From Pseudomonas gingeri (GTDB lineage Bacteria; Pseudomonadota; Gammaproteobacteria; Pseudomonadales; Pseudomonadaceae), in assembly GCF_013386165.1 (NCBI RefSeq), contig NZ_JACAOS010000021.1, positions 493,314 through 557,313 of the forward strand: a DNA stretch of 64,000 bases, written 5' to 3'. This document shows, in pieces, positions 27,071-34,378 of the stretch (position 1 is its first letter; each line of letters begins with the position of its first letter). Under the pieces are notes generated by a model. That model saw nothing but the letters and a program-made list of their open reading frames with translations. It was not told where the DNA came from and did no database searches. The position numbers and the translations under genes are program-made.

Positions 27071-27838
27071 TTAAATTTCTTTGTTCTTGAAGAAAGCAGC
27101 TTCACTGACGATGCGGTTGACCAGACGGCCAACGCCCTCGACCTCGACGATCACTTCGTCACCCGGGACCACGTCGGCCAGGCCTTCTGGGGTGCCAGTG
27201 GCGATCATGTCGCCCGGTTGCAGGGTCATGAAGCTGGACAGGTATTCGATCAGGTAGGGGATGTCGAAAATCATGTCCTTGGTCGAGCCTTCCTGACGCA
27301 GCTCGCCGTTGATCCAAGTGCGCAGGGTCAGGTTGGAGACGTCCGGCACATCGGCCACATCGACGATCCACGGGCCGACTGGCGTGGTGGCGTCACGGTT
27401 TTTTACCCGCAGGTTGGGCCGGTAGTAGTTTTCCAGGTAGTCGCGGATCGCGTAGTCGTTGCACACGGTGTAGCCGGCCAGGTATTCCAGCGCATCTTCG
27501 CGTTTGACGTTGCGGGCCGGCTTGCCGATGACCGCGACCAGTTCGCACTCGTAGTGCATGTAGGCAACGTTGTCGGGGCGCCAGGTGACTTGGTTGTGAC
27601 CGGTGTAGGTGCCGGCCGACTTGACGAACGCCAACGGCTCGGTGGGTGGCGCGAAGGCCAGCTCTTTGGCGTGGTCGGCATAGTTCAGACCCAACGCGAA
27701 CATGTTGCCGGTGGCCGGTGGCAGCCACTCGACCTCAGACGCTTGCAACTGCCTGCCATCGGCCAGGCGCAGGCTGTTGTCGTCTTCGACGGTGGCGGCG
27801 TGAACCTGACCTTCATAACGGATACGTGCGTGTTTCAT
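27071..27838 (-). CDS. hpaG2: HPA degradation bifunctional isomerase/decarboxylase, C-terminal subunit
   Basis: This 255-residue FAH-fold protein corresponds to the C-terminal half of enteric HpaG. Metal-binding acidic residues lie in YMHYECELVAVIG, and the typical end is VIVEVEGVGRLVNRIVSE. With HpaG1 it decarboxylates 5-oxo-pent-3-ene-1,2,5-tricarboxylate and isomerises the product. In enterics the two halves are fused in one protein; here they are separate genes 12 bp apart. GAGGAG precedes the ATG. Confidence 0.92.
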   Translation of the reverse strand: MKHARIRYEGQVHAATVEDDNSLRLADGRQLQASEVEWLPPATGNMFALGLNYADHAKELAFAPPTEPLAFVKSAGTYTGHNQVTWRPDNVAYMHYECELVAVIGKPARNVKREDALEYLAGYTVCNDYAIRDYLENYYRPNLRVKNRDATTPVGPWIVDVADVPDVSNLTLRTWINGELRQEGSTKDMIFDIPYLIEYLSSFMTLQPGDMIATGTPEGLADVVPGDEVIVEVEGVGRLVNRIVSEAAFFKNKEI

Positions 27839-27850
27839 GGTGGGCTCCTC

Positions 27851-28510
27851 TTACTCGGCCACGATGTGGTTGACGAGGCGGCCCAGGCCGCTGATTTCAA
27901 CTTCGACCTTGTCGCCAGGTTTTACATCGACGCGGCCCTCAGGCGTGCCGGTGATCAATACGTCGCCTTCGTGCAGCGTCATGAACTCGCTGATCTCGCT
28001 GATCAACTGCGCAACATTGCGCACGAAATGCGCGGTGCTGTTCTGCTGACGCAGTTCACCGTTGACCCAAAGCTTCAGCGACAGGTCGTTCGGATTGGCG
28101 ACTTGGTCACGCGGAACCAGTTCCGGGCCGATGGCGCAGAAGCCATCGCGGCATTTGGCTTTTACGGCAGGGCGGTAGTAGCTGTCTTCCGGCAGGCTGA
28201 ACTCGTTGACGATGGTGTAGCCGGCGACATACGCCAAGGCATCGGCTTCACTGACACGGCTGGCACTTTTGCCAATGACCACGGCCAGTGCCGGGCCAGG
28301 TTGCAGGCGCAGATCGCCGCCAGGGTGAGTCACTGCCTGGTCATGACCGTTACGGGTGTTGGGCGTCTTGATAAACAACACCGGTTTGACAGGTGGCTGC
28401 TTGTACGGGGCTTCATGGAACTGAGCGAGGTGCTCGTCCACCAGACCCTGATAGTTCAACGCAACGCCGAGCAAGGTTCCGGTCGCAACGTCATGCAATG
28501 CATGGCTCAT
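27851..28510 (-). CDS. hpaG1: HPA degradation bifunctional isomerase/decarboxylase, N-terminal subunit
   Basis: The 219-residue protein corresponds to the N-terminal half of enteric HpaG: GVALNYQGLVDEHLAQF, TGTPEGRVDVKPGD and VEISGLGRLVNHIVAE are family features shared with HpaG2. ATG 28510 has AGGAG five bases away; an in-frame start at 28537 gives an extra hydrophilic stretch and no ribosome site. It is the first gene of the nine-gene operon. Its promoter with two operators begins 60 bp upstream. Confidence 0.9.
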   Translation of the reverse strand: MSHALHDVATGTLLGVALNYQGLVDEHLAQFHEAPYKQPPVKPVLFIKTPNTRNGHDQAVTHPGGDLRLQPGPALAVVIGKSASRVSEADALAYVAGYTIVNEFSLPEDSYYRPAVKAKCRDGFCAIGPELVPRDQVANPNDLSLKLWVNGELRQQNSTAHFVRNVAQLISEISEFMTLHEGDVLITGTPEGRVDVKPGDKVEVEISGLGRLVNHIVAE

Positions 28511-28556
28511 GCATTTCTCCTGGCAGTGGCGAGGCAAAGGACGCCTCGCAATAATT

Positions 28557-28599
28557 GTTAATGTGTTAACGTTATATTTAATATGTTAACGATCGTCAA
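28557..28599 (-). promoter_or_regulatory. hpaG promoter with two HpaR-type operators
   Basis: On the minus strand, TTGACG (28599-28594) and TATAAC (28576-28571) are exactly 17 bp apart. Operator 1, TTTAATATGTTAAC (28577-28590), fills the spacer. Operator 2, GTTAATGTGTTAAC (28557-28570), lies just after the -10 over the expected start point. The operator centres are 20 bp apart, about two helical turns, so two MarR dimers would bind on one face and block the promoter. The binding protein is inferred to be HpaR. Confidence 0.8.
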
Positions 28600-28693
28600 G
28601 AGCAGAGGACAACCTTTGATGGAGAAAAACCGGCGACAGGTGCACCATGGGCGCACTGAGCAAGACCAAAAAAACAAGAAAGAGCAGGTACCG

Positions 28694-29596
28694 ATGACCG
28701 AGCGCCATCCCATCCCCAACATCAACATTGGTCAGGTCTATGACCAGCGTTATAGCGACAGCGAAGTCCATTACGACAGGCTGGGTAATCTGGCGGGGTT
28801 CTTTGGGCGCAACATGCCGGTCCACAGGCACGACCGTTTCTTTCAGGTGCACTACGTCAAGAGCGGCACGGTGCGGGTTTATCTGGACGACCAGCAGTAC
28901 GTGGAGGCGGGCCCCATGTTCTTTCTCACGCCGCCGACAATCCCTCATTCGTTTGTCACGGAAGCTGATGCGGACGGCCATGTGCTCACGGTGCGTCAGC
29001 AGGTGGTCTGGCAATTGATCGAAAGCGATCCGAGCCTGGCACCGGGCCCGCAGCTGGCTGCGGCGTGTGTATCGCTGGAGCGGCTGGCACCCGAATATCA
29101 GGGCGAGGCCCGGCGTTTGGCGTTTATGTTTGAAGAGCTGCGGGCCGAAATGGACAGCACGGCGCCAGGCTTCGATGCGGCGCAGTTGAGTCTGACGCGG
29201 CTGATCATGCTCAGCCTGCTGCGCCTGTGCGCAAACTCGCTGGAGTCCACGCCGGCGCGGCATGAAGACTTGCAGATTTTCCACCGTTTCAACGAACTGA
29301 TCGAGGCGCACTACCTCGAACATTGGGCCCTTGGGCTTTACGCCAATGCCATGGGTGTGACTGAGGCAAGGCTCAATGACGTGTGCCGACGAATCGCCGA
29401 TTTGCCGTCCAAGCGCCTTGTACTTGAGCGGGTCATGCAGGAGGCCAAGCGACTGCTGTTGTTCACCGGCAGCTCGGTCAATGAGATCTGTTACCAGCTC
29501 GGTTTCAAGGACCCTGGCTACTTTAGCCGTTTCTTTGTCCGCTATGCGCAAGTGACGCCTGGCGAATACCGGCAGCGGCAATCGGGAACGCGTTGA
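28694..29596 (+). CDS. hpaA: AraC-family activator of HPA degradation
   Basis: The 300-residue protein strongly matches enteric HpaA: an N-terminal cupin sensor domain (PVHRHDRFFQVHYVKSGTV, GPMFFLTPPTIPHSF) and a C-terminal double helix-turn-helix ending in SVNEICYQLGFKDPGYFSRF. ATG 28694 is six bases from AGG; an in-frame ATG at 28583 would lie inside the operator region. It is divergent from the hpaG operon. In Escherichia coli HpaA senses HPA and activates the hydroxylase genes, so the same role is expected for the hydroxylase at 15153-17347. Confidence 0.9.
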   Translation: MTERHPIPNINIGQVYDQRYSDSEVHYDRLGNLAGFFGRNMPVHRHDRFFQVHYVKSGTVRVYLDDQQYVEAGPMFFLTPPTIPHSFVTEADADGHVLTVRQQVVWQLIESDPSLAPGPQLAAACVSLERLAPEYQGEARRLAFMFEELRAEMDSTAPGFDAAQLSLTRLIMLSLLRLCANSLESTPARHEDLQIFHRFNELIEAHYLEHWALGLYANAMGVTEARLNDVCRRIADLPSKRLVLERVMQEAKRLLLFTGSSVNEICYQLGFKDPGYFSRFFVRYAQVTPGEYRQRQSGTR

Positions 29597-29711
29597 CGTT
29601 TGCATGGGCGGCCTGCTTGCTGTGATCAGGCCTCAATAGTGCAAATTCGGGGTGGGCGACAACATACCTTTTACGAGGGATCGATTGTACTTTTCATGGG
29701 CAGGCGTTTCG

Positions 29712-29742
29712 TTGTCTTGCGTCATAACACTAATATGTTAAC
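29712..29742 (+). promoter_or_regulatory. Promoter and HpaR-type operator ahead of the transporter and second hpaR
   Basis: TTGTCT (29712-29717) and TATGTT (29734-29739) with a 16-bp spacer form a possible promoter. The operator ACTAATATGTTAAC (29729-29742) covers the -10. It lies 32 bp before the Bcr/CflA-like gene, which is followed by the second hpaR, suggesting autoregulation of that pair. Confidence 0.6.
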
Positions 29743-29774
29743 GTTATTTTTATTTTCTTGCCCGCACTGTTCTC

Positions 29775-30533
29775 ATGTCGATAAGAAACCGCTCAGAACG
29801 CTTGATCGTGTTGCTCGCTGCTTTGGTTGCCTTTGCGCCACTGTCTATAGACACTTATCTGCCTAGCCTCGGGCAGATCGCACAAAATCTGGGCTCAAGT
29901 GCAGCTCAGGTACAGATGACCATCAGCGTTTTCCTTCTTGGGCTGTGCCTGGGCATGCTGGTGTATGGACCGCTGTCAGACCGGTTCGGACGACGTCCGG
30001 TTTTGTTGGCAGGCATCGCCCTTTATTTGCTTGCGAGCATCGGTTGCGCGACGGCTTCCAGCATCGACCAATTAATCTTTTGGCGTTTTGTCCAAGCATT
30101 GGGCGGGGCTGCGGTATCCGTTCTGGCCCGGCCTATCGTACGTGACGTGTTCGCCGTCAACGATGCGGCGCGGGTGCTGTCGCTGATGCACCTGGTAACG
30201 CTGGTCGCACCGCTCGCGGGCGGCGCGCCGCTGTCAGCAATCGTGTGTTGTGTGATCGCATTCGTAAGCGTTACGGGCTTGTTGGGTGCAAACAGTGTTG
30301 CCAGCCTTCTGGCACTCTTCCCGCAGCAAGCAGGTGCTGCGGCGGGGCTGGCGGTTCCGGCTCAGTTTGCGTTGGGGGCGGCCTTCAGTACCGTGATCGG
30401 ATTCTATGTAGACGGCACGCCAGTGCCGATGTGTGTGGCGATGGCGATCGCGGGGCTCGGCAGTTGCGCGGCCTACCTGATGGTGTGCCTGGCTCGTGGC
30501 CGGAAAGCGACGTCGATGGGTGAAAAAGCCTAG
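29775..30533 (+). pseudogene. Bcr/CflA-type MFS transporter with a large internal deletion
   Basis: The frame is intact, but the protein has 252 residues against about 395 for the family. The first part (to about residue 145) holds helices 1-4 with the MFS motif YGPLSDRFGRRPVLL and the arginine-rich RPIVRDVF. It then jumps at PLAGGAPLSA straight to the last three helices (ALFPQQAGAAAGLAVPAQFA). About 145 residues, helices 5 to 9, are missing in frame. Transport is unlikely, but the gene keeps an operator-bearing promoter and lies 75 bp before hpaR2. It could equally be annotated as a short CDS. Confidence 0.75.
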
Positions 30534-30608
30534 GACGGTCAGTCGGCGGCTTGCACGTCACGGCGGCCAACCTTAAGCTGCCGGATCATTCATTGCTGCG
30601 CGCATTCC

Positions 30609-31031
30609 ATGGCCGACCCAAGACCCTCTCTGACCCTGACCCTGCTGCAGGCGCGTGAAGCTGCGATGGCGTTCTTTCGCCCAGGGCTCAACCAGCATGA
30701 TTTAACCGAACAGCAATGGCGGGTCGTCCGTATTTTGCGCCAGCAAGGCGAGCTGGAAAGTCATCAACTGGCCAGTCAGGCATGCATCCTCAAACCCAGC
30801 ATGAGCGGAGTGCTCAAGCGTCTGGAGCGTGATGGACTGGTGGTCCGTCGTAAATCCACCGAGGACCAGCGCCGCATCTTTCTCAGCCTGACGCTGCAAG
30901 GCCATCAATGCTTTCTGTCGATGAGTGAGGGGATGGAGCGCGGCTATCAAGACATCCAGAGGAAGTTCGGCGAGCAGAACTTGCAGGCGTTGCTCGCATT
31001 GCTCGAAGATCTGAAGAAAATCAAACCTTAG
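30609..31031 (+). CDS. Second HpaR-type MarR regulator
   Basis: This 140-residue MarR protein is colinear with the one at 17487 and shares about 61% of residues (86 of 140 by my count). The recognition segment (ACILKPSMSGVL) and wing (DQRRI) are nearly the same, so both copies probably read the same operator family. The effector side differs more (residues 91-120). It is likely expressed with the shortened transporter upstream. It may serve the hpa promoters, the neighbouring catabolic module at 31-41 kb, or both. Confidence 0.88.
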   Translation: MADPRPSLTLTLLQAREAAMAFFRPGLNQHDLTEQQWRVVRILRQQGELESHQLASQACILKPSMSGVLKRLERDGLVVRRKSTEDQRRIFLSLTLQGHQCFLSMSEGMERGYQDIQRKFGEQNLQALLALLEDLKKIKP

Positions 31032-31144
31032 TATTCGAGCCGCACGGGCATTGCTTTGAGACTGCATGTTGATTTCGACGCTGAGCATGTCTTGCTTCGA
31101 AGATGGTACTGGCACTCGCGATTGCACCAAAACGCCGAATCAAC

Positions 31145-31168
31145 GAAAAAAAAGCCAACTATTTGGCT
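31145..31168 (-). terminator. Terminator (distal) of the ene-reductase operon
   Basis: Minus-strand AGCCAA-ATAG-TTGGCT (31168-31153) is followed by eight further T down to 31145. It lies 51 bp beyond the stop of the 31220-32314 gene and also separates that operon from hpaR2. Confidence 0.8.
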
Positions 31169-31170
31169 GT

Positions 31171-31194
31171 AAAAAGCCCACGTAATCACGGGCT
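31171..31194 (-). terminator. Terminator (proximal) of the ene-reductase operon
   Basis: Minus-strand AGCCC (31194-31190) pairs with GGGCT (31179-31175), extended inward by wobble pairs, and is followed by T. It is directly ahead of the second hairpin, forming a tandem terminator. Confidence 0.65.
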
Positions 31195-31219
31195 TCTTTA
31201 CAGAGATACTGCGATTAGG

Positions 31220-32314
31220 TCAGCTGTGTCGAGGGTAGTCGGTGTACCCATCCTCGCCACCAGCATACAGTCGCTGGTTGTTCAGTTCGTTGAGCGGCGT
31301 TTGATTTTTGATTCGCTCCACCAGGTCAGGGTTGGCCAGGAAGTAGCGGCCGAACGCGATCAGTGGGACTTTATGACTTTTTACCAAAGCTGCGGCCTGA
31401 CTTACGTCCAAGCCACCATTCGCGATCAACGGGCCGTCGAAATTTCCTGAAAGGATCGCCAATATTTTCTCTAGGTCAGGAGCGCCAGACCAGCCATTTA
31501 CGTCAGCAATATGGATGTAGCTGACCCCTTTTTCCTGGAGCATTCGACCGACGTAGGCATAGGTGTCAGCGGTGAAGTCGTCCAGCGCGCTGTTATAAGT
31601 CGTGAAGGGTGAAATCCGGACACCGATCCGCGATACGGGAACTACCTCAGCAACCGCGTCCACGATGTCTTGGAGAAAGCGCGCGCGATTTTCGATCGAG
31701 CCACCGTATTCGTCTTCTCGGCGATTGACATGTGCCGAAAGAAATTGATGGGGAAGATACCCATTGGCTGCATGGATTTCGACGCCGTCGAAGCCTGCAT
31801 CAATAGCGTTTTTTGCAGCTGTTCGATATTCGGCAACAGTGCTCCGAACCTCATCCAGCGTCATTGCTCGGGAGGGGGTCGCGCTGATGCGAACGTAGTT
31901 GTCGTTTTGCAGAAGCGCCCAAACGTGAACGGTATCCACGTCATCATTGAAGCCTGAAGGCGACAACGGTGCCGCCCAATTCAGAGTGCCCATAGCGCCA
32001 GCGCGACCACCGTGCCAAAGCTGCGCGAAAATCCTCCCGCCTGCGTCGTGCACAGCTGAGGTGACAGGTCGCCAACCTTCAATCTGATCAGCAGTAAATA
32101 GTCCTGGAGCACGTTCGAAAGGGTTCGACAGGGGGCTTACGTTGGTGGCCTCGGAAATCAATAGGCCTGCTGTTGCTCGTTGTGCGTAGTACTCGGCCAT
32201 CATCGGAGTGGGAACGCCATCCGCCGTGGCACGTGCACGGGTCAGAGGTGCCATGACGAGCCGGTTGGGAAGCTCCAGATCTCCAAGGCGAAAGGAGTCG
32301 AGTAGTGTAGTCAT
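31220..32314 (-). CDS. Ene-reductase, NemA/OYE type
   Basis: This 364-residue FMN TIM-barrel enzyme is of the classical old yellow enzyme branch: APLTRARA near the N-terminus, the His-Asn substrate pair and donor Tyr in HAANGYLPHQFLSAHVN, then EYGGSIENRARF. It should reduce activated C=C bonds with NAD(P)H. It is the last gene of a five-gene minus-strand operon (GMC oxidase, YqjM-like reductase, two SnoaL-like proteins, this gene) with gaps of 9-49 bp. It is of a different OYE branch from the reductase at 33323. Substrate unknown. Confidence 0.9.
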   Translation of the reverse strand: MTTLLDSFRLGDLELPNRLVMAPLTRARATADGVPTPMMAEYYAQRATAGLLISEATNVSPLSNPFERAPGLFTADQIEGWRPVTSAVHDAGGRIFAQLWHGGRAGAMGTLNWAAPLSPSGFNDDVDTVHVWALLQNDNYVRISATPSRAMTLDEVRSTVAEYRTAAKNAIDAGFDGVEIHAANGYLPHQFLSAHVNRREDEYGGSIENRARFLQDIVDAVAEVVPVSRIGVRISPFTTYNSALDDFTADTYAYVGRMLQEKGVSYIHIADVNGWSGAPDLEKILAILSGNFDGPLIANGGLDVSQAAALVKSHKVPLIAFGRYFLANPDLVERIKNQTPLNELNNQRLYAGGEDGYTDYPRHS

Positions 32315-32359
32315 CAGCTTATATCCAAAGGGTTGAAGCGGTTATGGGTGGCAGCATGA

Positions 32360-32800
32360 TCAGAAATCACCGTCGAGTACGACGTCGAGGCGATCAATCT
32401 GCCAGCGGGAGTTTTTGCAGGAGAGCTGAGCCAGATATTCCCCAGTAGTTACCAGCGCCGGCTGGCCGCCTGGAGGGGTCGCGAAGCAGGAAAGGTAGGC
32501 CTTCAACACAGCTTCTTCGCTGGACAAGCTAAGGAACATGGGAGTGGTGATTTGGTGACGGCGTTGGTCGTTTTGGCTGTCATGTATAGCCTGAAGACCT
32601 GCGACTATTTCACTTCGTCCTTTCCATGGCCCCCACGAGCTAGTGGAGTTAGTAACCACCCCGCCGGTGACACCGTCTTCAGCGAAGGCCGCACCCATCG
32701 ATTCGAGGTCATTGGAGTCGTAACCCCAGGCGTATTGGTGGAACACATCAAGGACTGATTGTGCATAGGCCCAATCGAGTTTTTTTGTCGTAGTGGTCAT
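32360..32800 (-). CDS. SnoaL/NTF2-like protein, possible dehydratase or isomerase (copy A)
   Basis: This 146-residue single-domain protein has the alpha+beta cone fold, recognised by QYAWGYDSNDLESMGAAFAEDG at the start, WGPWKGRSEIVAGL in the middle and a C-terminal beta hairpin (QIDRLDVVLDGDF). The family includes catalysts such as scytalone dehydratase and BaiE, as well as non-catalytic members. A buried Tyr-Asp pair in YAWGYDSND would suit an acid/base role. It is a paralogue of the next gene upstream and lies between two ene-reductase genes. GGAA precedes the ATG. Confidence 0.82.
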   Translation of the reverse strand: MTTTTKKLDWAYAQSVLDVFHQYAWGYDSNDLESMGAAFAEDGVTGGVVTNSTSSWGPWKGRSEIVAGLQAIHDSQNDQRRHQITTPMFLSLSSEEAVLKAYLSCFATPPGGQPALVTTGEYLAQLSCKNSRWQIDRLDVVLDGDF

Positions 32801-32849
32801 ATCGATAATTCCTAACCGTTTTTATAGGCAGTAGCTAAATGGGTACCGA

Positions 32850-33284
32850 TCAAAAAGGGCAATCCAGCACTTCTTCAAGACGTTCAAACAGCCAGCCATC
32901 GGGTGTTTTGACGGCGTCCAGGCTGTACTCCCCGGTAGCAACCAAGTGGGGCGACTGCCCATTCCCATATGAGAAAATCGTGACATACACGCGGGCTGTC
33001 GCGGTGTGTTCGCTAAGCTCATCGAAGATGTAGGTGTCCACGACATGACGCCGGCGATCGGGTTGGGAATTACGAATCTCGCTGAGTGCTTGAACTACGG
33101 TTGACTTACCAATCCATGGGCCCCAGGACGCGTTGGAATTCGAAACAACACCTCCGCTTTTCGCGTTATCGGTGAGTACGCCGCCAAGTAACGTCATGTC
33201 GTTGGAGTCGTAGCCCCAGCAGTATTCATTGAGGCAGTGCAGAATTTCCTGCCTTGCCAGCTGCTTTTGCCATTCAGTGTTCAT
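32850..33284 (-). CDS. SnoaL/NTF2-like protein, possible dehydratase or isomerase (copy B)
   Basis: The 144-residue paralogue of the neighbouring protein keeps YCWGYDSNDMTLLGG, SWGPWIGKSTVVQAL and the C-terminal hairpin (LFERLEEVLDCPF). I chose ATG 33284 because GGAG lies seven bases upstream; an in-frame start at 33326 overlaps the upstream gene's stop. The pair could form a hetero-oligomer or act on two isomers. The function is not known; the operon points to a step between an alcohol oxidation and an enone reduction. Confidence 0.82.
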   Translation of the reverse strand: MNTEWQKQLARQEILHCLNEYCWGYDSNDMTLLGGVLTDNAKSGGVVSNSNASWGPWIGKSTVVQALSEIRNSQPDRRRHVVDTYIFDELSEHTATARVYVTIFSYGNGQSPHLVATGEYSLDAVKTPDGWLFERLEEVLDCPF

Positions 33285-33322
33285 TCGATTGCTCCGTTCG
33301 GGGAGTTGCGGTGTATACGGCA

Positions 33323-34369
33323 TCAATGCCCCCGCACGTATGGGCCGGTTGCTCGCGCATAAGTTGGTATTGCGAGCGACAACTCGACACCTGCGGCCTT
33401 GGCAACATCAAGCAGCCAGAAGGGGTTACGCAGCAGTTCTCGTCCCACGTACACAACGTCCGAGGATCCAGCATTAAGGATTGATTCGACGAGCTCGCTG
33501 GAAGTGATGGAGCCATTGCAACCAACAGGCATGTTCAACTCGTGGCGAACATGCGTGGCGTATGGCACGAGATAGCCTGGAAAGATTTCGCCATCAAAGG
33601 TAGGCGTCAGGCCGCCCGCTGAGATACCTAGAAGGTCGACGCCCAGCTTCTTAAGCGCAGTGCAAAGACGCGTGGTGACTTCGACGGTGTTGCCTCCGAT
33701 GCCTGCCTTGTCTTCTGCTGACAGGCGGACAATTAATGGTCGATCCTGTGGCCAAATCTCCCTGACAGCGGTGACGACCTCGATCAGTAGGCGATTGCGA
33801 TTTTCTTCATTACCGCCGTATTCATCTTCACGATGATTGGTGAGCGGAGAAAGGAATCCATGAATCAGGTAACCATGAGCTGCATGGATTTCCAGGCAAT
33901 CGAAATCGGTACTGATGGCGCGCTCTGCGGCCTCAGCATAGGCCCGAACGATGTTTTTGATTTCATCCGTGGCCAGTGCGGAAGGTGTGCGGTGTTTGTC
34001 GCTATAAGCAATAGCCGAGGCGCCTACTATCTTGCCGTCGACCGAGGATTTGCGCCCGGCATGTGCGAGTTGCAGACTGCTTTTTGCACCACAGGTGCGG
34101 ATCATCTGTGCAAGTCGAGCCAGCCCCTCTACCTGAGAGTCTTCCCAGAGTCCCAGGTCTGTGTGGCTGATACGTCCTTGAGGAGTAACGGCAACGACCT
34201 CAGAGGTGATCAAGGCAACTCCACCCAAAGCCCGGGCTGCATAATGAGCTAGATGCAGGTCATTGACCTTGCCATCCTCTTGACCCGTATACATGAGCAT
34301 GGGGGCCATCACGATACGGTTCTTCAGCGTCACGCCGCGAAGGGTCATCGGTTCAAAAATTTTACTCAT
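33323..34369 (-). CDS. Ene-reductase, YqjM/XenA-like branch
   Basis: The 348-residue FMN TIM-barrel protein has the HAAHGYL motif with the His-His substrate pair and EYGGNEENRNRLL, as in YqjM and XenA. The redox-modulating Cys of those enzymes (PMCMYS in YqjM) is replaced by Leu here (APMLMYT). Expected to reduce an enone or similar with NAD(P)H. It is nine bases from the GMC oxidoreductase stop upstream, with its own AGAGG ribosome site. Substrate unknown. Confidence 0.9.
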   Translation of the reverse strand: MSKIFEPMTLRGVTLKNRIVMAPMLMYTGQEDGKVNDLHLAHYAARALGGVALITSEVVAVTPQGRISHTDLGLWEDSQVEGLARLAQMIRTCGAKSSLQLAHAGRKSSVDGKIVGASAIAYSDKHRTPSALATDEIKNIVRAYAEAAERAISTDFDCLEIHAAHGYLIHGFLSPLTNHREDEYGGNEENRNRLLIEVVTAVREIWPQDRPLIVRLSAEDKAGIGGNTVEVTTRLCTALKKLGVDLLGISAGGLTPTFDGEIFPGYLVPYATHVRHELNMPVGCNGSITSSELVESILNAGSSDVVYVGRELLRNPFWLLDVAKAAGVELSLAIPTYARATGPYVRGH

Positions 34370-34378
34370 GACGCACCT

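Noticed and set aside
27050..28561. 503-codon open frame on the + strand
   Set aside because: It is antisense to hpaG1 and hpaG2, which match known enzymes; long antisense frames are expected in GC-rich genes, and the translation shows no family features.
29610..29632. Hairpin GGCCTG/CAGGCC after hpaA
   Set aside because: Only six base pairs with an eleven-base loop and no T-run; not enough to call a terminator.
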